From Ochotona curzoniae (Eukaryota; Chordata; Mammalia; Lagomorpha; Ochotonidae), in the NCBI RefSeq assembly GCF_017591425.1, contig NW_024467120.1, positions 3,534,001 through 3,598,000 of the forward strand: DNA of 64,000 nt, written 5' to 3'. The position numbers and the translations under genes were made by a program. Shown in pieces: positions 46,424 to 57,122 of this stretch. Numbering within the stretch: the first letter of the stretch is position 1; each line of letters starts with the position of its first letter. The notes beneath the pieces were generated by a model. It was not told the DNA's origin and did no database searches. It worked only from the letters and a program-made list of their open reading frames with translations.

Positions 46424-46468
<45 letters not shown>
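46326..46468 (+). mobile_element. Truncated L1 3' end with (GT)n tail
   Basis: 'tactattgttataatataag' is followed by a G-rich tract (46370-46400) and 'gagcccaaggaactgtatc', then about 21 GT units. The layout matches the L1 end at 13745-13881. The dinucleotide array occupies the place of the tail. Confidence 0.8.
46426..46468. repeat. (GT)n microsatellite at an L1 tail
   Basis: About 21 GT units are followed by 'ggtggggggatcatt'. Confidence 0.95.
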
Positions 46469-46469
<1 letters not shown>

Positions 46470-46749
46470 TGGGGGGATCATTAAAAAACAAAATGAAACA
46501 AACAAAACTAGTTAAGACCAGTCAAATTTCCATGCCCGTATACATATGACCCAAGCACACAACACCTTTCCCTCCCAGGGTTTCCGATTCACATACTGTC
46601 GATTGATTTACTAGGTCCATTTTCCCGCTACAGAAATCCGTGTGACTCAGAAATTGTGTGTGTCTGCCGGCAAGGACTCACGCAAGAATAATATGGCAAG
46701 GAAAAAAAAAATAGCACTCGACATTCGTACAGTCCTTCCCACGTCTGCC

Positions 46750-46905
46750 GAATCTGCTGCCTTCTCCCCCCAGCCGCCTCACATCGCCTGCTACGTAGAC
46801 CATCGCTGTCCTTGTTTCACAGACCAGGACAGTGAGGCCGGTGGCCTGCCCAAGGCCATGTTCTAAGCATGCGTATGGGCAGGATTCAAATCAACGAGTT
46901 CAACT
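46750..46905 (-). mobile_element. MIR, minus
   Basis: 'tgtttcacagaccaggacag', 'tgaggccggtggcctgccca', 'aggccatgttctaagcatgc' and 'gggcaggattcaaatcaacg' follow the reversed MIR core. The usual phrases are the 'acagatgaggaaactgaggc' block and 'caggattcgaaccc'. Confidence 0.75.
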
Positions 46906-47299
46906 GTCGTGCTTCCCATGGTAGCACAGATTAGCACTTTCATCCCCATCTGTTTTGAAAATGAATTTTTTTTTTCCCAAAAGGTCAACATCTCAGCCCA
47001 TTTTTCTTCCTCCGGTTAACAGCACAACTCACTCCAATGCACTTACATCTGCATTTTTGAAAAGCAGGCCCTCTGCTCCCTGCCTGCCCACATGCAAAAA
47101 ATGACTCTACACTGCTAGAACGTCTGAGATAAATTAGACCCAAGCACACTTGGGCTGGAATTTCTAAAGATGCTGTAGGCCAGGGGGCATAATTAGGAAG
47201 TGTTTTAGACGTTGGATCTAAATTACTCAAACCCAGGGGAAAAGGCCCAAGGTAGCTAATTTAAATTGAATTAGAAGTAATCTTGAGTAAAGAAGCCTG

Positions 47300-47536
47300 G
47301 TTCTGGGGCGGGAGCCGCGGCTGCGCAGTACATTGGGTTGTGGTTGTGCCAGGGAAAGCCAAGAAAAATGGCTCCATACTGGAGTTCCTTCCACCCGTGT
47401 GGGAGACTTGGGATAAAGCTTCTGGTTCCTGGCTTACTGCAGCCATGTGGGGAATGAACCAGCAGATGGAAGACAGCTCCCCTCACCATCTCTCTGCCTT
47501 TCAAGTAAAACAAATCTATCTGAAAAAAAAAAAAAG
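47300..47536 (+). mobile_element. CSINE with large internal deletion
   Basis: Head 'ggggcgggagccgcggctgc' and 'gcagtacattgggttgtg' runs directly into 'gtgccagggaaagccaagaa', skipping the B-box region. The 3' body and A tail (47524-47536) are intact. Confidence 0.8.
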
Positions 47537-47683
47537 AAATGTTTGCATTCAGTAGGAGAAACAGATGTGGATGTGTTTATGTCCCTATATGTGTATTTTT
47601 GTTGTATGCACGTGTCATTATGGAGAAAGTAAGTCCTCTACACAAATACACACACATACTACACATGCAGATGTAGGCACGTT

Positions 47684-47810
47684 GAGGATATATTCAAAAA
47701 GTACGTAAACTATGGAATTCAAAGGCAAGTCTATTTGGGTGCAAGCATTATGTAAGTCATGCATTTTTTTTCACAATGCATTGTTTTCTTACAAACTTTT
47801 GAAGCCCTCT
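47684..47810. mobile_element. Mariner-like MITE, copy 4
   Basis: Left end 'gaggatatattcaaaaagta', interior 'caagtctatttgggtgcaag', right end 'tacaaacttttgaagccctc'. The base pair TA follows the right end, in keeping with TA-directed insertion, but it lies in a TATATATA stretch so is not decisive. Confidence 0.78.
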
Positions 47811-47854
47811 GGTATATATACATAAACACACATGGCTATGAGCACACATATGTA

Positions 47855-47856
<2 letters not shown>

Positions 47857-47888
<32 letters not shown>
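47857..47888. repeat. (GT)16 microsatellite
   Basis: Sixteen GT units preceded by 'catatgtacc' and followed by 'ctagtttg'. It begins about 47 bases after the MITE end. Confidence 0.95.
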
Positions 47889-47889
<1 letters not shown>

Positions 47890-48764
47890 TAGTTTGTTTT
47901 CCCCTCAACTAGGAATCACAAAACAAGAAAAAAAAATATGTGTTGCCCTTTACCGGATATGTACGCACTACATCCTTGCAATATGTCTACAATACTTTTC
48001 TGACTAAATCCTGGGAAAAATGTGAAGAACGCTTGGCTAGATACACGCGTTTCCAATAAAAACACAGTCCTGCTGATGAACTGGAGCCCACAGAGGCGCC
48101 TTCCTGACAAGCTGTACATTTCTGCGCTAGCTTCGCAGTAACCTGTTTGCATCTTGGTTTGTTTTGGCTTCCGGAACAGGCTGGACTCTATAAGGAATGT
48201 GGGTCTTTGGGTTACAGCAGCCATGTCACCTGTTGAGGACAAACGGGGTTAGAGGGTTCTGTGCCAGGGTACACACCCAGAGGCTGCCAGGGGAAAACCT
48301 CAAAAAGGCTTTCTCACCGTGAAACAAAACTCATCTATCCACTTGGCAGGAATTTTTTTTTTTGTCATTGTCGAAGGATTGACCTTGCACTTGGTGAGCA
48401 GTTACTGTGGCGATGAAAAGCCACACATTCATCCAGTTCTCTAGGGAGTTCCAAATATTCCAAACTCAGAGCTATGTTGGAATTTTGCTAGGTGTGAGGG
48501 GATGACTTAAAATGATACGAGTCTCTCAGCCAACATTCTCTTGGAAACAACTTCCTGGCTTTCCTACAGATATTTGAAGAGGGGGCCTGGGCGCTGGTCT
48601 GAGCCTGGCACACCGAAGGGTAACACCTTCTCAGTATTTCTAACAGCAGGTATGGCAGAAAGTGGCTTTCAGTCCAAGCTTACTCAGTTCAGTCAATTCT
48701 GCCTCCTGGTTCTAGGAGACAAGGGATTGAGGTTGGCTGGGGTTGTCACTTCATTCCATCTCAA

Positions 48765-49095
48765 ACTCTGATGCTCAGCTGGGGGGCGGGTAACTTGGTC
48801 TTCCTCCACCCCAAAGGACATTTGACAATGTCAAGAGACATTTACGGGTGTCACAAGCATAATCCGTTTCCAGCACACAGGGGTGGGGGAGCCCTGTGAA
48901 TAGTAAAACATCATTCATAGGCCAGACTTCAACATCACTCTGCCATACATGTACTCAGCTTTGAGTGCCACCTGTGGTTGCCTTGGCCAGGCTATAACAC
49001 ATGATTTCATGAGCCTGTGGGCTGGGTGTTTCCCCACCTCTGAATGGGCAGAGATGCTGCTAAACACTGCACAGTGCCTGGGATAGCTCCCCTCC
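48765..49095. mobile_element. MER20-like hAT-Charlie DNA, split in two
   Basis: 'aaaggacatttgacaatgtc' and 'aagagacatttacgggtgtc' (48813-48854) and, later, 'gagatgctgctaaacactgc' and 'acagtgcctgggatagctcc' (49051-49090) match two consecutive parts of a MER20-type element. They are about 130-150 bases further apart than expected, so unrelated DNA has entered between them. The family name is from memory. Confidence 0.6.
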
Positions 49096-49099
49096 ACTC

Positions 49100-49775
49100 C
49101 AAGTCCCTCTGCAAAGCCACAGTGCTATAGTCCAAGCTGTCCGAAACCTCGCTGAGTCAGGCAGGAACAAAGTCACAATTGCAGGTTCCCAATGACATCT
49201 GAAACATTATATCAAGTCCTTTCTCTCTCACAGATGCTACATGGTCCTCCCCACGCCCAGGCAGCTCCCACCTGTAGAACAATCAATGTGGTGCTATCAG
49301 AATGCCAGGAGCAGCCCTCTCACACCCTCCTTGGCTTCCTCACTGTCCACTCTGCCCTCAAGTTGCCTGTGACCCAACCTCCAGTGAAAGGCGGCCGGCT
49401 CTCTCCTCCCTTCTTTGTATTGACTCCGTGCAAGCAGCACATTCAGCGGGGTGTGCGCCCCCCTACACTGCCACTTCAGTTCCATTTCCCAATCCCTTTT
49501 CTTCTGGCCATGGGGCCAGGTCCACACCTGCTCAGGTGTATGGCTGCGAGGCACGGGCACTCAAGCCTTTCCCTGCCTTCACAGGTGTTTTGGGCACCCA
49601 CTTCTATTTGCCCTCACTCCAACTGCAAATTCTTAGGAGAATCCCTGGACAGAATTCCAGGTTCTTTAACCACTGTGTGATGGCAGCGGCAACTGCTCCA
49701 TCCTCTTCATTTAAGAAGGCTCACTTATTTGTCCACCAGCAAGGGTGCTGCCCTTTGGTCCTGCCTTGGTACTTT
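49100..49775. other. Unique DNA, no gene recognised
   Basis: Two overlapping plus-strand frames of 162 and 169 codons (49192-49680, 49302-49811) occupy C-rich DNA with few stops. Two long frames in the same place cannot both be coding, and neither shows a domain. Confidence 0.5.
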
Positions 49776-49791
49776 AGAAATGGAGAAGAGG

Positions 49792-50129
49792 GGCTCGGTG
49801 GCATGGCCTAGCGGCTAAAGTCCTTGCCTTGAACGCGCCAGGATCTCATATGGGCACTGGTTCTAATCCCAGCAGTTCCACTTCCCATCCAGCTCCCTGC
49901 CTGTGGCCTGGGAAAGCAGTCGAGGATGGTCCAAAGCCTTGGGACCCTGCACCCTTGTGGGATACCAGGAAGAAGTTCCTGGATCCTGGCTTCGGATCGG
50001 CATAGCATCGGCTGTTGTGCTCACTTGGGGAGTGAATCATCGGACGAAAGATCTTCCTCTCTGTCTCTCCTCCTCTCTGTATATCTGACCTTCCAATAAA
50101 TAAATAAGTCTTTAAAAAAAAAAAAGGAA
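49792..50129 (+). mobile_element. CSINE (pika type), full length, perfect 16-bp target duplication
   Basis: 'agaaatggagaagagg' is exact at 49776-49791 and 50130-50145. A box 'tggcctagcggc' (49804-49815) and B box 'ggttctaatcc' (49859-49869) are intact, and 'gtctctcctcctctctgtat' and 'aataaataaataagtcttta' end the copy before the A tail. Confidence 0.97.
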
Positions 50130-50394
50130 AGAAATGGAGAAGAGGACATTCTTTTCAAAGAGCTTAAAGACTTAGAAGAGGGAACAGCACACATTGTATT
50201 TTGGCACAAGATGGAGTTCCAAGGCTCCCAGCAGGTCATGGTCTAATTTTTTTGGTCATTGGCTGTCGGCTCACACTAAACCAGTGGCTCCTACACATTG
50301 CTCTCCACAAGTTGAGTCAAGCCACAAAGACAAAGATAAATAAAGACAATCCAGTAAGTTTATCCTAATCGTAAATGTTGGGTAATCAATTTGG

Positions 50395-50591
50395 TGAGGC
50401 TACTTCAGAAGTTCTGAGAGAATGGAATTTAGAAGTTAAGTTTATTTGGGTGCCAAACAGTAAGATCTGCGCATCCTCAAAACACTGAAGCACAACGTGT
50501 ATAATGAAAAACTGCATGAATTTCAGAGAAAAATTTGGCACCAAGATAAAACTTTTCATTTTTTTTTTCTGTGGATTTTCCCCAGTACCTC
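50395..50591. mobile_element. Mariner-like MITE, copy 5, enlarged
   Basis: Left end 'gaggctacttcagaagttct', interior 'gttaagtttatttgggtgcc', then a second half with 'aatttggcaccaagataaaa' and 'cttttcatttttttt', right end 'tggattttccccagtacc'. The palindromic halves 'tatttgggtgcc' and 'tttggcaccaagataaa' are mutual complements. At about 197 bp it is 60-70 bp longer than the other copies. Confidence 0.72.
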
Positions 50592-51116
50592 ATATTCTCA
50601 CTCTGGGGATATGAAAATGTCTTTTCCTTTTGCAGAAGATCAGAGAAGTTATTTTAAGATGTATTTCCCCGAAACAAAGAGGGGACCTACCGAGGCTAGT
50701 TCTCCAACTCATTCATAAAAACGCTTTCTTGAAACTTGTTGCTGGGCTCCCTGGGCCAGGGACCACCTGCATCCCTGGGCTTCATGGGCCGCGGCTACCT
50801 GTTTTCAGTCCGGGTGAATCCTCCACATCCTTTCCCTGCTGAAACCACATTTGCACAGCTGCTCAAGTCACTTGGGGAAAATCAGCACGGGTCCCTCAGA
50901 ACAAGGGCAAGTGCTGAAGGAACAATGGAGTGTCTCCAAGCCACCCAGCACTCGCTGCGTTCACTGAAGGAACCGCAGTGGTAATGATTCTACTGGGGAA
51001 CCTTGAAGGTGTCCTGATCCTCCCCTCCTGGCAGGAGTGCTGCTCAGGGCTCAGTAACAGTGGAAGAAGGGTGAACACACCAAGGTAAGAGGTGAAAAGT
51101 TTTGGAGGCTATCATG

Positions 51117-51165
51117 TACTCATCATCACCATTATCACCACCACTACCATCATCATCACCAACCT
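51117..51165. repeat. Degenerate (CAT/CAC)n trinucleotide repeat
   Basis: 'actcatcatcaccattatca' and 'ccatcatcatcaccaac' form about fifteen imperfect trinucleotide units. Confidence 0.85.
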
Positions 51166-51380
51166 TCTCCAAAATGACTACCAGCATCATCACCGTTTTT
51201 GTTGCTGTTATTATCTGGAAGTGTGCTTTTCACCTCTGTAATTCTCCTTCCTATTGGGACTTAACACAAAACCTTGTGGCTGCCCCAGAGGAAAAGGTTC
51301 CTCTAACCTAGCAAGTGTGGTCAGTGCTCTTGGTCTCAGCGAGAAAACTGCCCCAGGGTACTCATCTTTCCTCATCTCCT

Positions 51381-51730
51381 TTTTTTGTTTTGTTTTTTTT
51401 TTTTTATGATCTGCTTATTTTTATTGCAAAGTCAGATATACAGAGAGGAGCAGAGACAGAGAGGAAGATCTTCCATCCGATGATTCACTCCCCAAATGAC
51501 CACAACAGCCGGTGCTGCTCTGATCTGAAGCCAGAAGCCCAGATCTTCTTCAAGGTCTCTCATGCGGGTGCAGGGTCCCAAGGCTTTGGGCCATCCTCGA
51601 TTGCTTTCCCCAGGCTACAAGCAGGGAGCTGGATGGGAAGTGGAGCTGCTGGGATTAGAACTGGTGCCCATATGGGATCCCAGCGTGTTCAAGGTGAGGA
51701 CTTTAGCTGCTAGGCCATGGCACCGGGCCC
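51381..51730 (-). mobile_element. CSINE (pika type), full length, minus
   Basis: T run, 'ttattgcaaagtcagatata', 'gaagatcttccatccgatga', 'ggctttgggccatcctcgat' and the head end 'aggccatggcaccgggccc'. The target duplication is not clear, only 'ctccttt' being shared. Confidence 0.95.
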
Positions 51731-52024
51731 GACCTCTCCTTTCAATCAGCAAGCTCTAGCAGAAGGGCAGAGGCAGGCGGCTAGGCTTGAGCAATGGCAG
51801 CAGTGAGGACTTGGTCAGGAGGACCCCGAGAGCGCCAGCAGCCCCACTTCCATGGTCTCCTCAGACTCCACTGCACAATCTGGCTCCCTGACCCTTCATC
51901 TCTCTAGCTCCTTCCTCCTTTGCCGACGGGACCCGCATTCTCCATCACACAGCACTGAACTCCAACCACTGCCGGGTCACTGCTGCCCAGGGCACTCAGT
52001 GTCCAATGCCTTGCCTAATGTGGT

Positions 52025-52100
52025 TTTTTTTAATATATTTTTATTTTTTGATTTATGTGGTATAATTTTGTATAGACTGGGATTTTCCCCCAACAGATAT
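52025..52100 (-). mobile_element. Probable L1 3' terminus, minus
   Basis: Reverse-complemented, the text reads as a run of A/T, then 'accacataaatcaaa' preceded by a C/G tract and 'cccagtctatacaaaattat'. This parallels the 'gagcctatgaaactgtatca' and 'cataatgcaatg' terminus at 1290-1335. Only the terminal 75 bases are supported. Confidence 0.5.
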
Positions 52101-53460
52101 TCCCCATTTTCTAGCGTTTTTAAAGCCCTCAAACACCCAAGATGGAACTCAACACCACAAAAGAAAGTGCCATCTCCCTTCATGTCTTGTGTCTTTAGTA
52201 TTTCAGTAGCTGAGTGGTATGCCACTTGCAAGGGGGAGAGGGAGAAGCACTAGGCAAAATAACCAGGTAAACTTTCAAGAAATCATTTATGCAAAAGAAC
52301 AGTTCTTGAAAAAAAAAATGGAAAAAGGCCCAGGTACTCAATAGCCTGTGTTTGTATTAGCTCCACACTGCACATGCGCAAGCAGGGAGACCGTTCAGGG
52401 TGACCGTTCTCATTTCTGGAAACCTGATCTTCTAACTGGAATCTACTTTTGGAAGATATTTCGGGGAAGCAACACATTCCAAGCTATCCCTCCAGGCATT
52501 GTATCAAAGAGAGGAAGCCAATTTTTGCATAGAAGGAAAACTTGGATGGAGCCCTAATATCAATGGCTGAGCTCGCTTGTTCTTTCACTCTCTCGGCTTT
52601 TGCCAGCTCCCCAAGAAAGTCTAAAAAGTAGGGTAAAGAAGCCTGAACAAAACAGTCAAGTTAGCAGGACAGCCAGTACGGTGAGTGAAGCCAAAGAAGC
52701 ATGTGGCATTAACAGTGACCTCTGCAGAACGGGGTGGGGAGGGGATCTCGCGTTCATGAGGCTGCACAACACATTGTTATGATTTGGACGGTCATTCCCT
52801 TGCTAAGGGAAGCAGCTGCTGTGGATGTAGGACTCAACTCCTTAAGAGTTTAACACTTTTGATGCCTATGCAAACTTTTTTCTCCTCCAAGGAAACTGCT
52901 TGCAGGAGACAGCATCTCTGCTGTTGCTAAGCTCTTCAAAGCAGAAACAAGGAACATGATGGCTAGAACTTTCATCCTAGTGGGAGCAGAGGAGATGAAG
53001 GTCAGAATAGGCACAAAGATCGTTTGGGCAGGTTTTGCCCCACTTGGGGGAACAGCTCCCTTATTGGGAACATCTTGAGTTGCAAGTTACAAAAGGAAAA
53101 GATTAGGGATTCAAGTGGTCAGTTCTCTGCAGCTGCAAAAAAAAAAGCACTACATGTAAATTGTCCCAAGTGTAACTGAGTGTTTTCCCTTTTCTGGGTT
53201 ATTGGCTCTGCCCCCAGGGAGATCACAGGTTCTCCCATCTCAGGCTGAAACATTTTCTCAATCACCAGTTTGCTAACAAAGTGAGAGGCACAACACCCAC
53301 CCCCAACTCCCTCCCTCCCCCCAGCCAGGTTTCCCCTTCTACTTCCAGCACTTGTGGGTCACTCCATTCCCTATGCTTTCGAATGGATGCTCTGCACATG
53401 ACTGCCTGTTCTCCCTTATTTTTCTTCAGTGCATTAGAACAGTTTCATAAAAACAAATGT
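52100..53460. other. Unique DNA, no gene recognised
   Basis: No repeat class and no convincing coding segment. Frames are short. One A run lies at 53137-53146. Confidence 0.5.
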
Positions 53461-53464
53461 GTTA

Positions 53465-53757
53465 GGGGGCTAGTGGTGTGGTGCTGTATGCTAAACCACT
53501 GTCTGCGGCACCAGCCTCTCATACCGGTGCCAGTTCATATCCTGGCTGTTCCACTTCCAATCCAGCCAGCTGCTGGGGTTCTGGGGAGTGCAGTGGAGTT
53601 TGTCCCAAGTACTCGGGGCCCTGTATTCATGTGGGAGATCCAGAACAAGCTGCTGGCATTTTTGACCAGGCCCTGTGATCGTCTGGGAAACAAACCAGTA
53701 GATAGAAATCTCTCTCCCTCTCCTTCTCTCTCTGTAATGTTTTCAATTTCATAAATT
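53465..53757 (+). mobile_element. CSINE (older type)
   Basis: Head 'gggggctagtggtgtggtgc', 'cgtgccag'-like B-box zone 'ggtgccagttcatatcctgg', body 'tcatgtgggagatccagaac', end 'ctctctccctctccttctct'. Confidence 0.87.
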
Positions 53758-54518
53758 CTTTCAAACAAAAAGCTAAGTACTATATATCAACTTGCAAGAT
53801 TTTATGGTTGCCCTAACTTATTTTTTAAAATTAGACACAACTGATTTGTAACAACTTTCTGATGAACACGATGCATGCAGCCCACAGGCCAAAAACAACA
53901 GAAGCGCAGAGACAGCGAGTCCCTGAAATACACTTAGGAGCTCCTCCCCAGAACCTAATCACATCCACAGGCAAGCTTAGCCAAGCAGACCACCAGCGCT
54001 TTCAACGAAGAATCATGCACTGGGCCTGGAGCTCCCCAGCCTTCCTTCATTCAACCTCCAGCTCCCACTGGCACGCAGCAGGAGCAGCTAAGAGCTTGTG
54101 AGACTCCGCCTTGCCGTGCTCAGAGCTGCTGCAGAGTCTAGTGGAAGGGGGCGTGACCACAAGGCCAGAGCACTTCCCCGAGTCAGGTCCAGGAAGCCTC
54201 TTCATCCCTTCTCCATCCACCAGGATCTCACTGGTATGGACAGGTGTGGACCCACTCCATCCCCCTCCTCTGCTAGTCAGACGGGGGTGGGGGGGGGGTG
54301 ACAGCACCTGCACTGAATCCCAACCTGCAGAGAGTCTTTGAAAACCCTAACACCACTTTTTTTTTTAAATCTCATTGATGAAATATTTACACATGTAAAC
54401 ACAAATGTGCCCGTGTGTATAGATAACAGAGGACTTGATTGCAGAGAAGGTCTACGGGCACACGGAATAAAAACAAACTCATTTTGTTGCAAAAAAAAAA
54501 AAAAGAGCACCCATGCAT

Positions 54519-54640
54519 AGAGATCTTCAAACATTACGGAAAATGCATACTACGAAAAAACTAGGCAAGGACTGCCAAAAAAAAATGTACTATTCAGTTA
54601 CCTTATACTTCCGTTTTCCAAAGCTTTTTGAAGTACTTAC
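54519..54640. mobile_element. Mariner-like MITE, copy 6
   Basis: Left end 'agagatcttcaaacattacg', 'gaaaatgcatactacgaaaa', right end 'cttccgttttccaaagcttt' and 'ttgaagtact'. The ends are inverted partners with mismatches. Confidence 0.78.
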
Positions 54641-56860
54641 ATCCAGCCGTATACAAGCACGTGTTCGTGTGTGTATGCACACACAGGCTCTGAGATTAGA
54701 TGTCCTAGCTTGAACCAGAGCTCCACTAGATCCGCGGCAGCAGCAGAAGTTCCACTTTGGTCATCCACTGCTGCCCTCCCACCAGACTATGTCCGTCTGG
54801 TCCATTGATGCATTGGTCTGGTCGGTCTCTGAGCGTAGATGTTAGGAGGAGTCTTTACTGCCCAACCTTGGTGACAGCACCTCCCACTACACTCCAGGAC
54901 CCCCTGCCGCACAGCACAAGTCCGAGGCTTTTAAACTCTTATCCTCCAATCAGACTGAGAGCCTTACAGAACAGTTTCCACGTGCCGGAGGCAGAAAGGG
55001 AGCTGCTGGGAGCCCAAAGTCTTCCTGTAGTTAACCAACCCAATCCAGTACAATAGAAAGTCAGGTGGGACCGAGCGCTGAGCCTCTGCAACTACTTCCG
55101 TGCTGTCAGTTAACTTGAACGGTGCGGCAGGCAGGAGGGGCGGGGCGCACAAGGGGTTTGGCGCATCCAATTAACTTTAATCCTGCGAGAGGAGGTAGGA
55201 AGGGCGGGATGCCGAAACACTTGTTTCCCTACATCCGCTGTCAATTAACCTGTCAAGCAGGTGCTAGCCAGCCATCAGCCGCTGCACCCATCACAACACG
55301 GAAGGCCTCGGTGCTGCCCTCTGAAAGGACAGCAGCAAGCTGGGATCTTAGGCCCCTGCCACTCTCATGGACACATCAGGCTGTTTCTATTTTTTAAGGA
55401 GACGGCACTGTCAAGGTGTCTATGTGAAGCGATTTTGCATCCCACATTTACGATGCTGCCCTGCTTCAATGCCATTGCTGCTCATCCTCCCCACCCTTTA
55501 CAAAGCTCAGCTGACAGCAACAGCCACCCAGCAGGTCCTGGGGCCACGTGGAACATCTACAGGCTCTTGAGGCCACGTGTAATGAAAGTAAAATACTGTC
55601 TGTGCAGCACGTAAAGGAATTCTTAAGACCTTTAAAAAGAAAGCGTAAAATAAATACAACAACATGGAAACACTGGAGGGAGCTCTAAACTCCCAGTGAT
55701 GGGGGAAAAAAATGCTGAAAGGATGTACTTTAAAATTGAACAGAGAAGTTACAGCTTTGAGAGATCACAAGGCGGATTCTAGTTTGCACTGGTCAGTATG
55801 TCCATTGTGAATCTGGACCCAGAGCTACGTGCACCTGCAGCAGGTGAACCAATAAAATGACCCTTAAGATCCCTTAGCCAAAAAAAAAAAAAATAAATAA
55901 ATAAAGCCAATTCTTCTTGGCTGCCGTGTGATCCCTAAAGAATACATCCTGGTGAGGCTTTCCTGGAATGTCCTTTTTATTAAGTAGGAGGATAGAACAG
56001 ACAGGGGAAAATCAGAAGAGGCCCTTCCCAAAGTGAGCAGTTCTCTTTTTTCCATTCCTTTCCCTTTGGGAGGACTCTACCCTCTCATCTCAGCTCTCCC
56101 CACTCCTGAAGCCCCCAGGGACAAGGGAGCACCCGATTCCCACTGATCTGACCCTGAATACACGTCATAAGGTGGGCACCACCAGCCCTGACCTGGCAGC
56201 TCCTGGGACACACTGAGCCGGAGGACATCTGGCCACTCTCAGGGACCCTGCCATGCTCAGCCTCCTGCTTTAAAAACCAGCTCACAGGGGTGGGGAGGAG
56301 GTGCCAAGAGTGGTCTTCCTTTGCGCTGTATTCAAGCTATGTCCACAGTCCCCAAACCTCATACACAGAGAAACAGGCTCCAAGTTCTTTTCTACACCAC
56401 TTTCTGTGAAATGTCAGAGTTTATTTTCAATCCCAGGGAGTTAAGTGAGTGGCTGTCCATAAGGGTTGAGATGAGTGTCCTGCCCAAAATCACACACCAG
56501 GTTGTGTATTAATGATCATCACCACTTACTCACCTGCTTCTCGCCTAGCACACTTTCCCCCTCTATGCAACAGTATTAACGTCCCTGCTTCTAAGAAACA
56601 TCAGTGCCACCGTGCAGGGCGACATTGTGGTAGCTTGAGTCATTCTGCAGAAGCAAGCTTTTCTCTTCCGGCCCTCTCAGAACATCATATGTGTTCCTGA
56701 CATGTGCATTTTAGTCCTTCGACATGCCTTGAACAGACTCTGTTACGGATGTTAATAGTACTTTCATGACCATCCGAGCGCTCAAGAGTGACTTGAATAT
56801 GGCTGCGTTGGCTCAGCAAGCCCATCACAGGCACCAAAACATCTACAGGCAACTTCTGAT
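54641..56860. other. Unique DNA with a small GC-rich spot
   Basis: 55070-55230 holds several CpG sites and an Sp1-type GC box 'ggggcggggc'. An A/AATA run lies at 55880-55904. No coding gene is recognised. Confidence 0.45.
55070..55230. promoter_or_regulatory. GC-rich spot with a GC box, possible regulatory element
   Basis: Within about 160 bases there are roughly nine CpG sites, in DNA where CpG is otherwise scarce. One perfect GC box 'ggggcggggc' (55137-55146) is followed by 'gtttggcgcatccaattaac'. No transcription start, TATA box or downstream exon can be tied to it. A chance cluster is possible. Confidence 0.25.
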
Positions 56861-56869
56861 GAACAGCAG

Positions 56870-57122
56870 CGTTGGTGAGGGCATTGTGACAAAGTCAATC
56901 CTGGTTGCTCTGGGCTTCCAACCCAGCTTCTTGCTAATGTGCCTGGAGGTAACAGACAGTGGTCCAAGGACCTGAGTTCCTGCCATCCATGCGAGAGACC
57001 CGAACAGAGTTTCTGGCCTCAGCCTGGCTTCTGCACATTTAGAGACTAAACCAAGGGAGAGAAGACCTCTTTTTCAATGTCATTCTACTTTCCAAATAAA
57101 TGCATGCTTCAAACAAATAAGC
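56870..57122 (+). mobile_element. CSINE (older type), diverged
   Basis: 'tccaacccagcttcttgcta', 'catccatgcgagagacccga' and 'ctaaaccaagggagagaaga' give the order. Tail 'caaataaatgcatgcttcaa'. Confidence 0.75.

Noticed and set aside
49192..49811. Overlapping 162- and 169-codon plus-strand frames
   Set aside because: Two frames of the same strand are open at once in C-rich DNA, which points to base composition rather than coding.
51117..51165. Possible clustered direct repeats
   Set aside because: They are a degenerate trinucleotide repeat. No spacer-repeat array of the CRISPR type exists, and none is expected in a mammal.
53862..54101. 79-codon frame near a SINE
   Set aside because: No domain, no splice borders, and it is next to repeat DNA. 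Nothing distinguishes it from chance.
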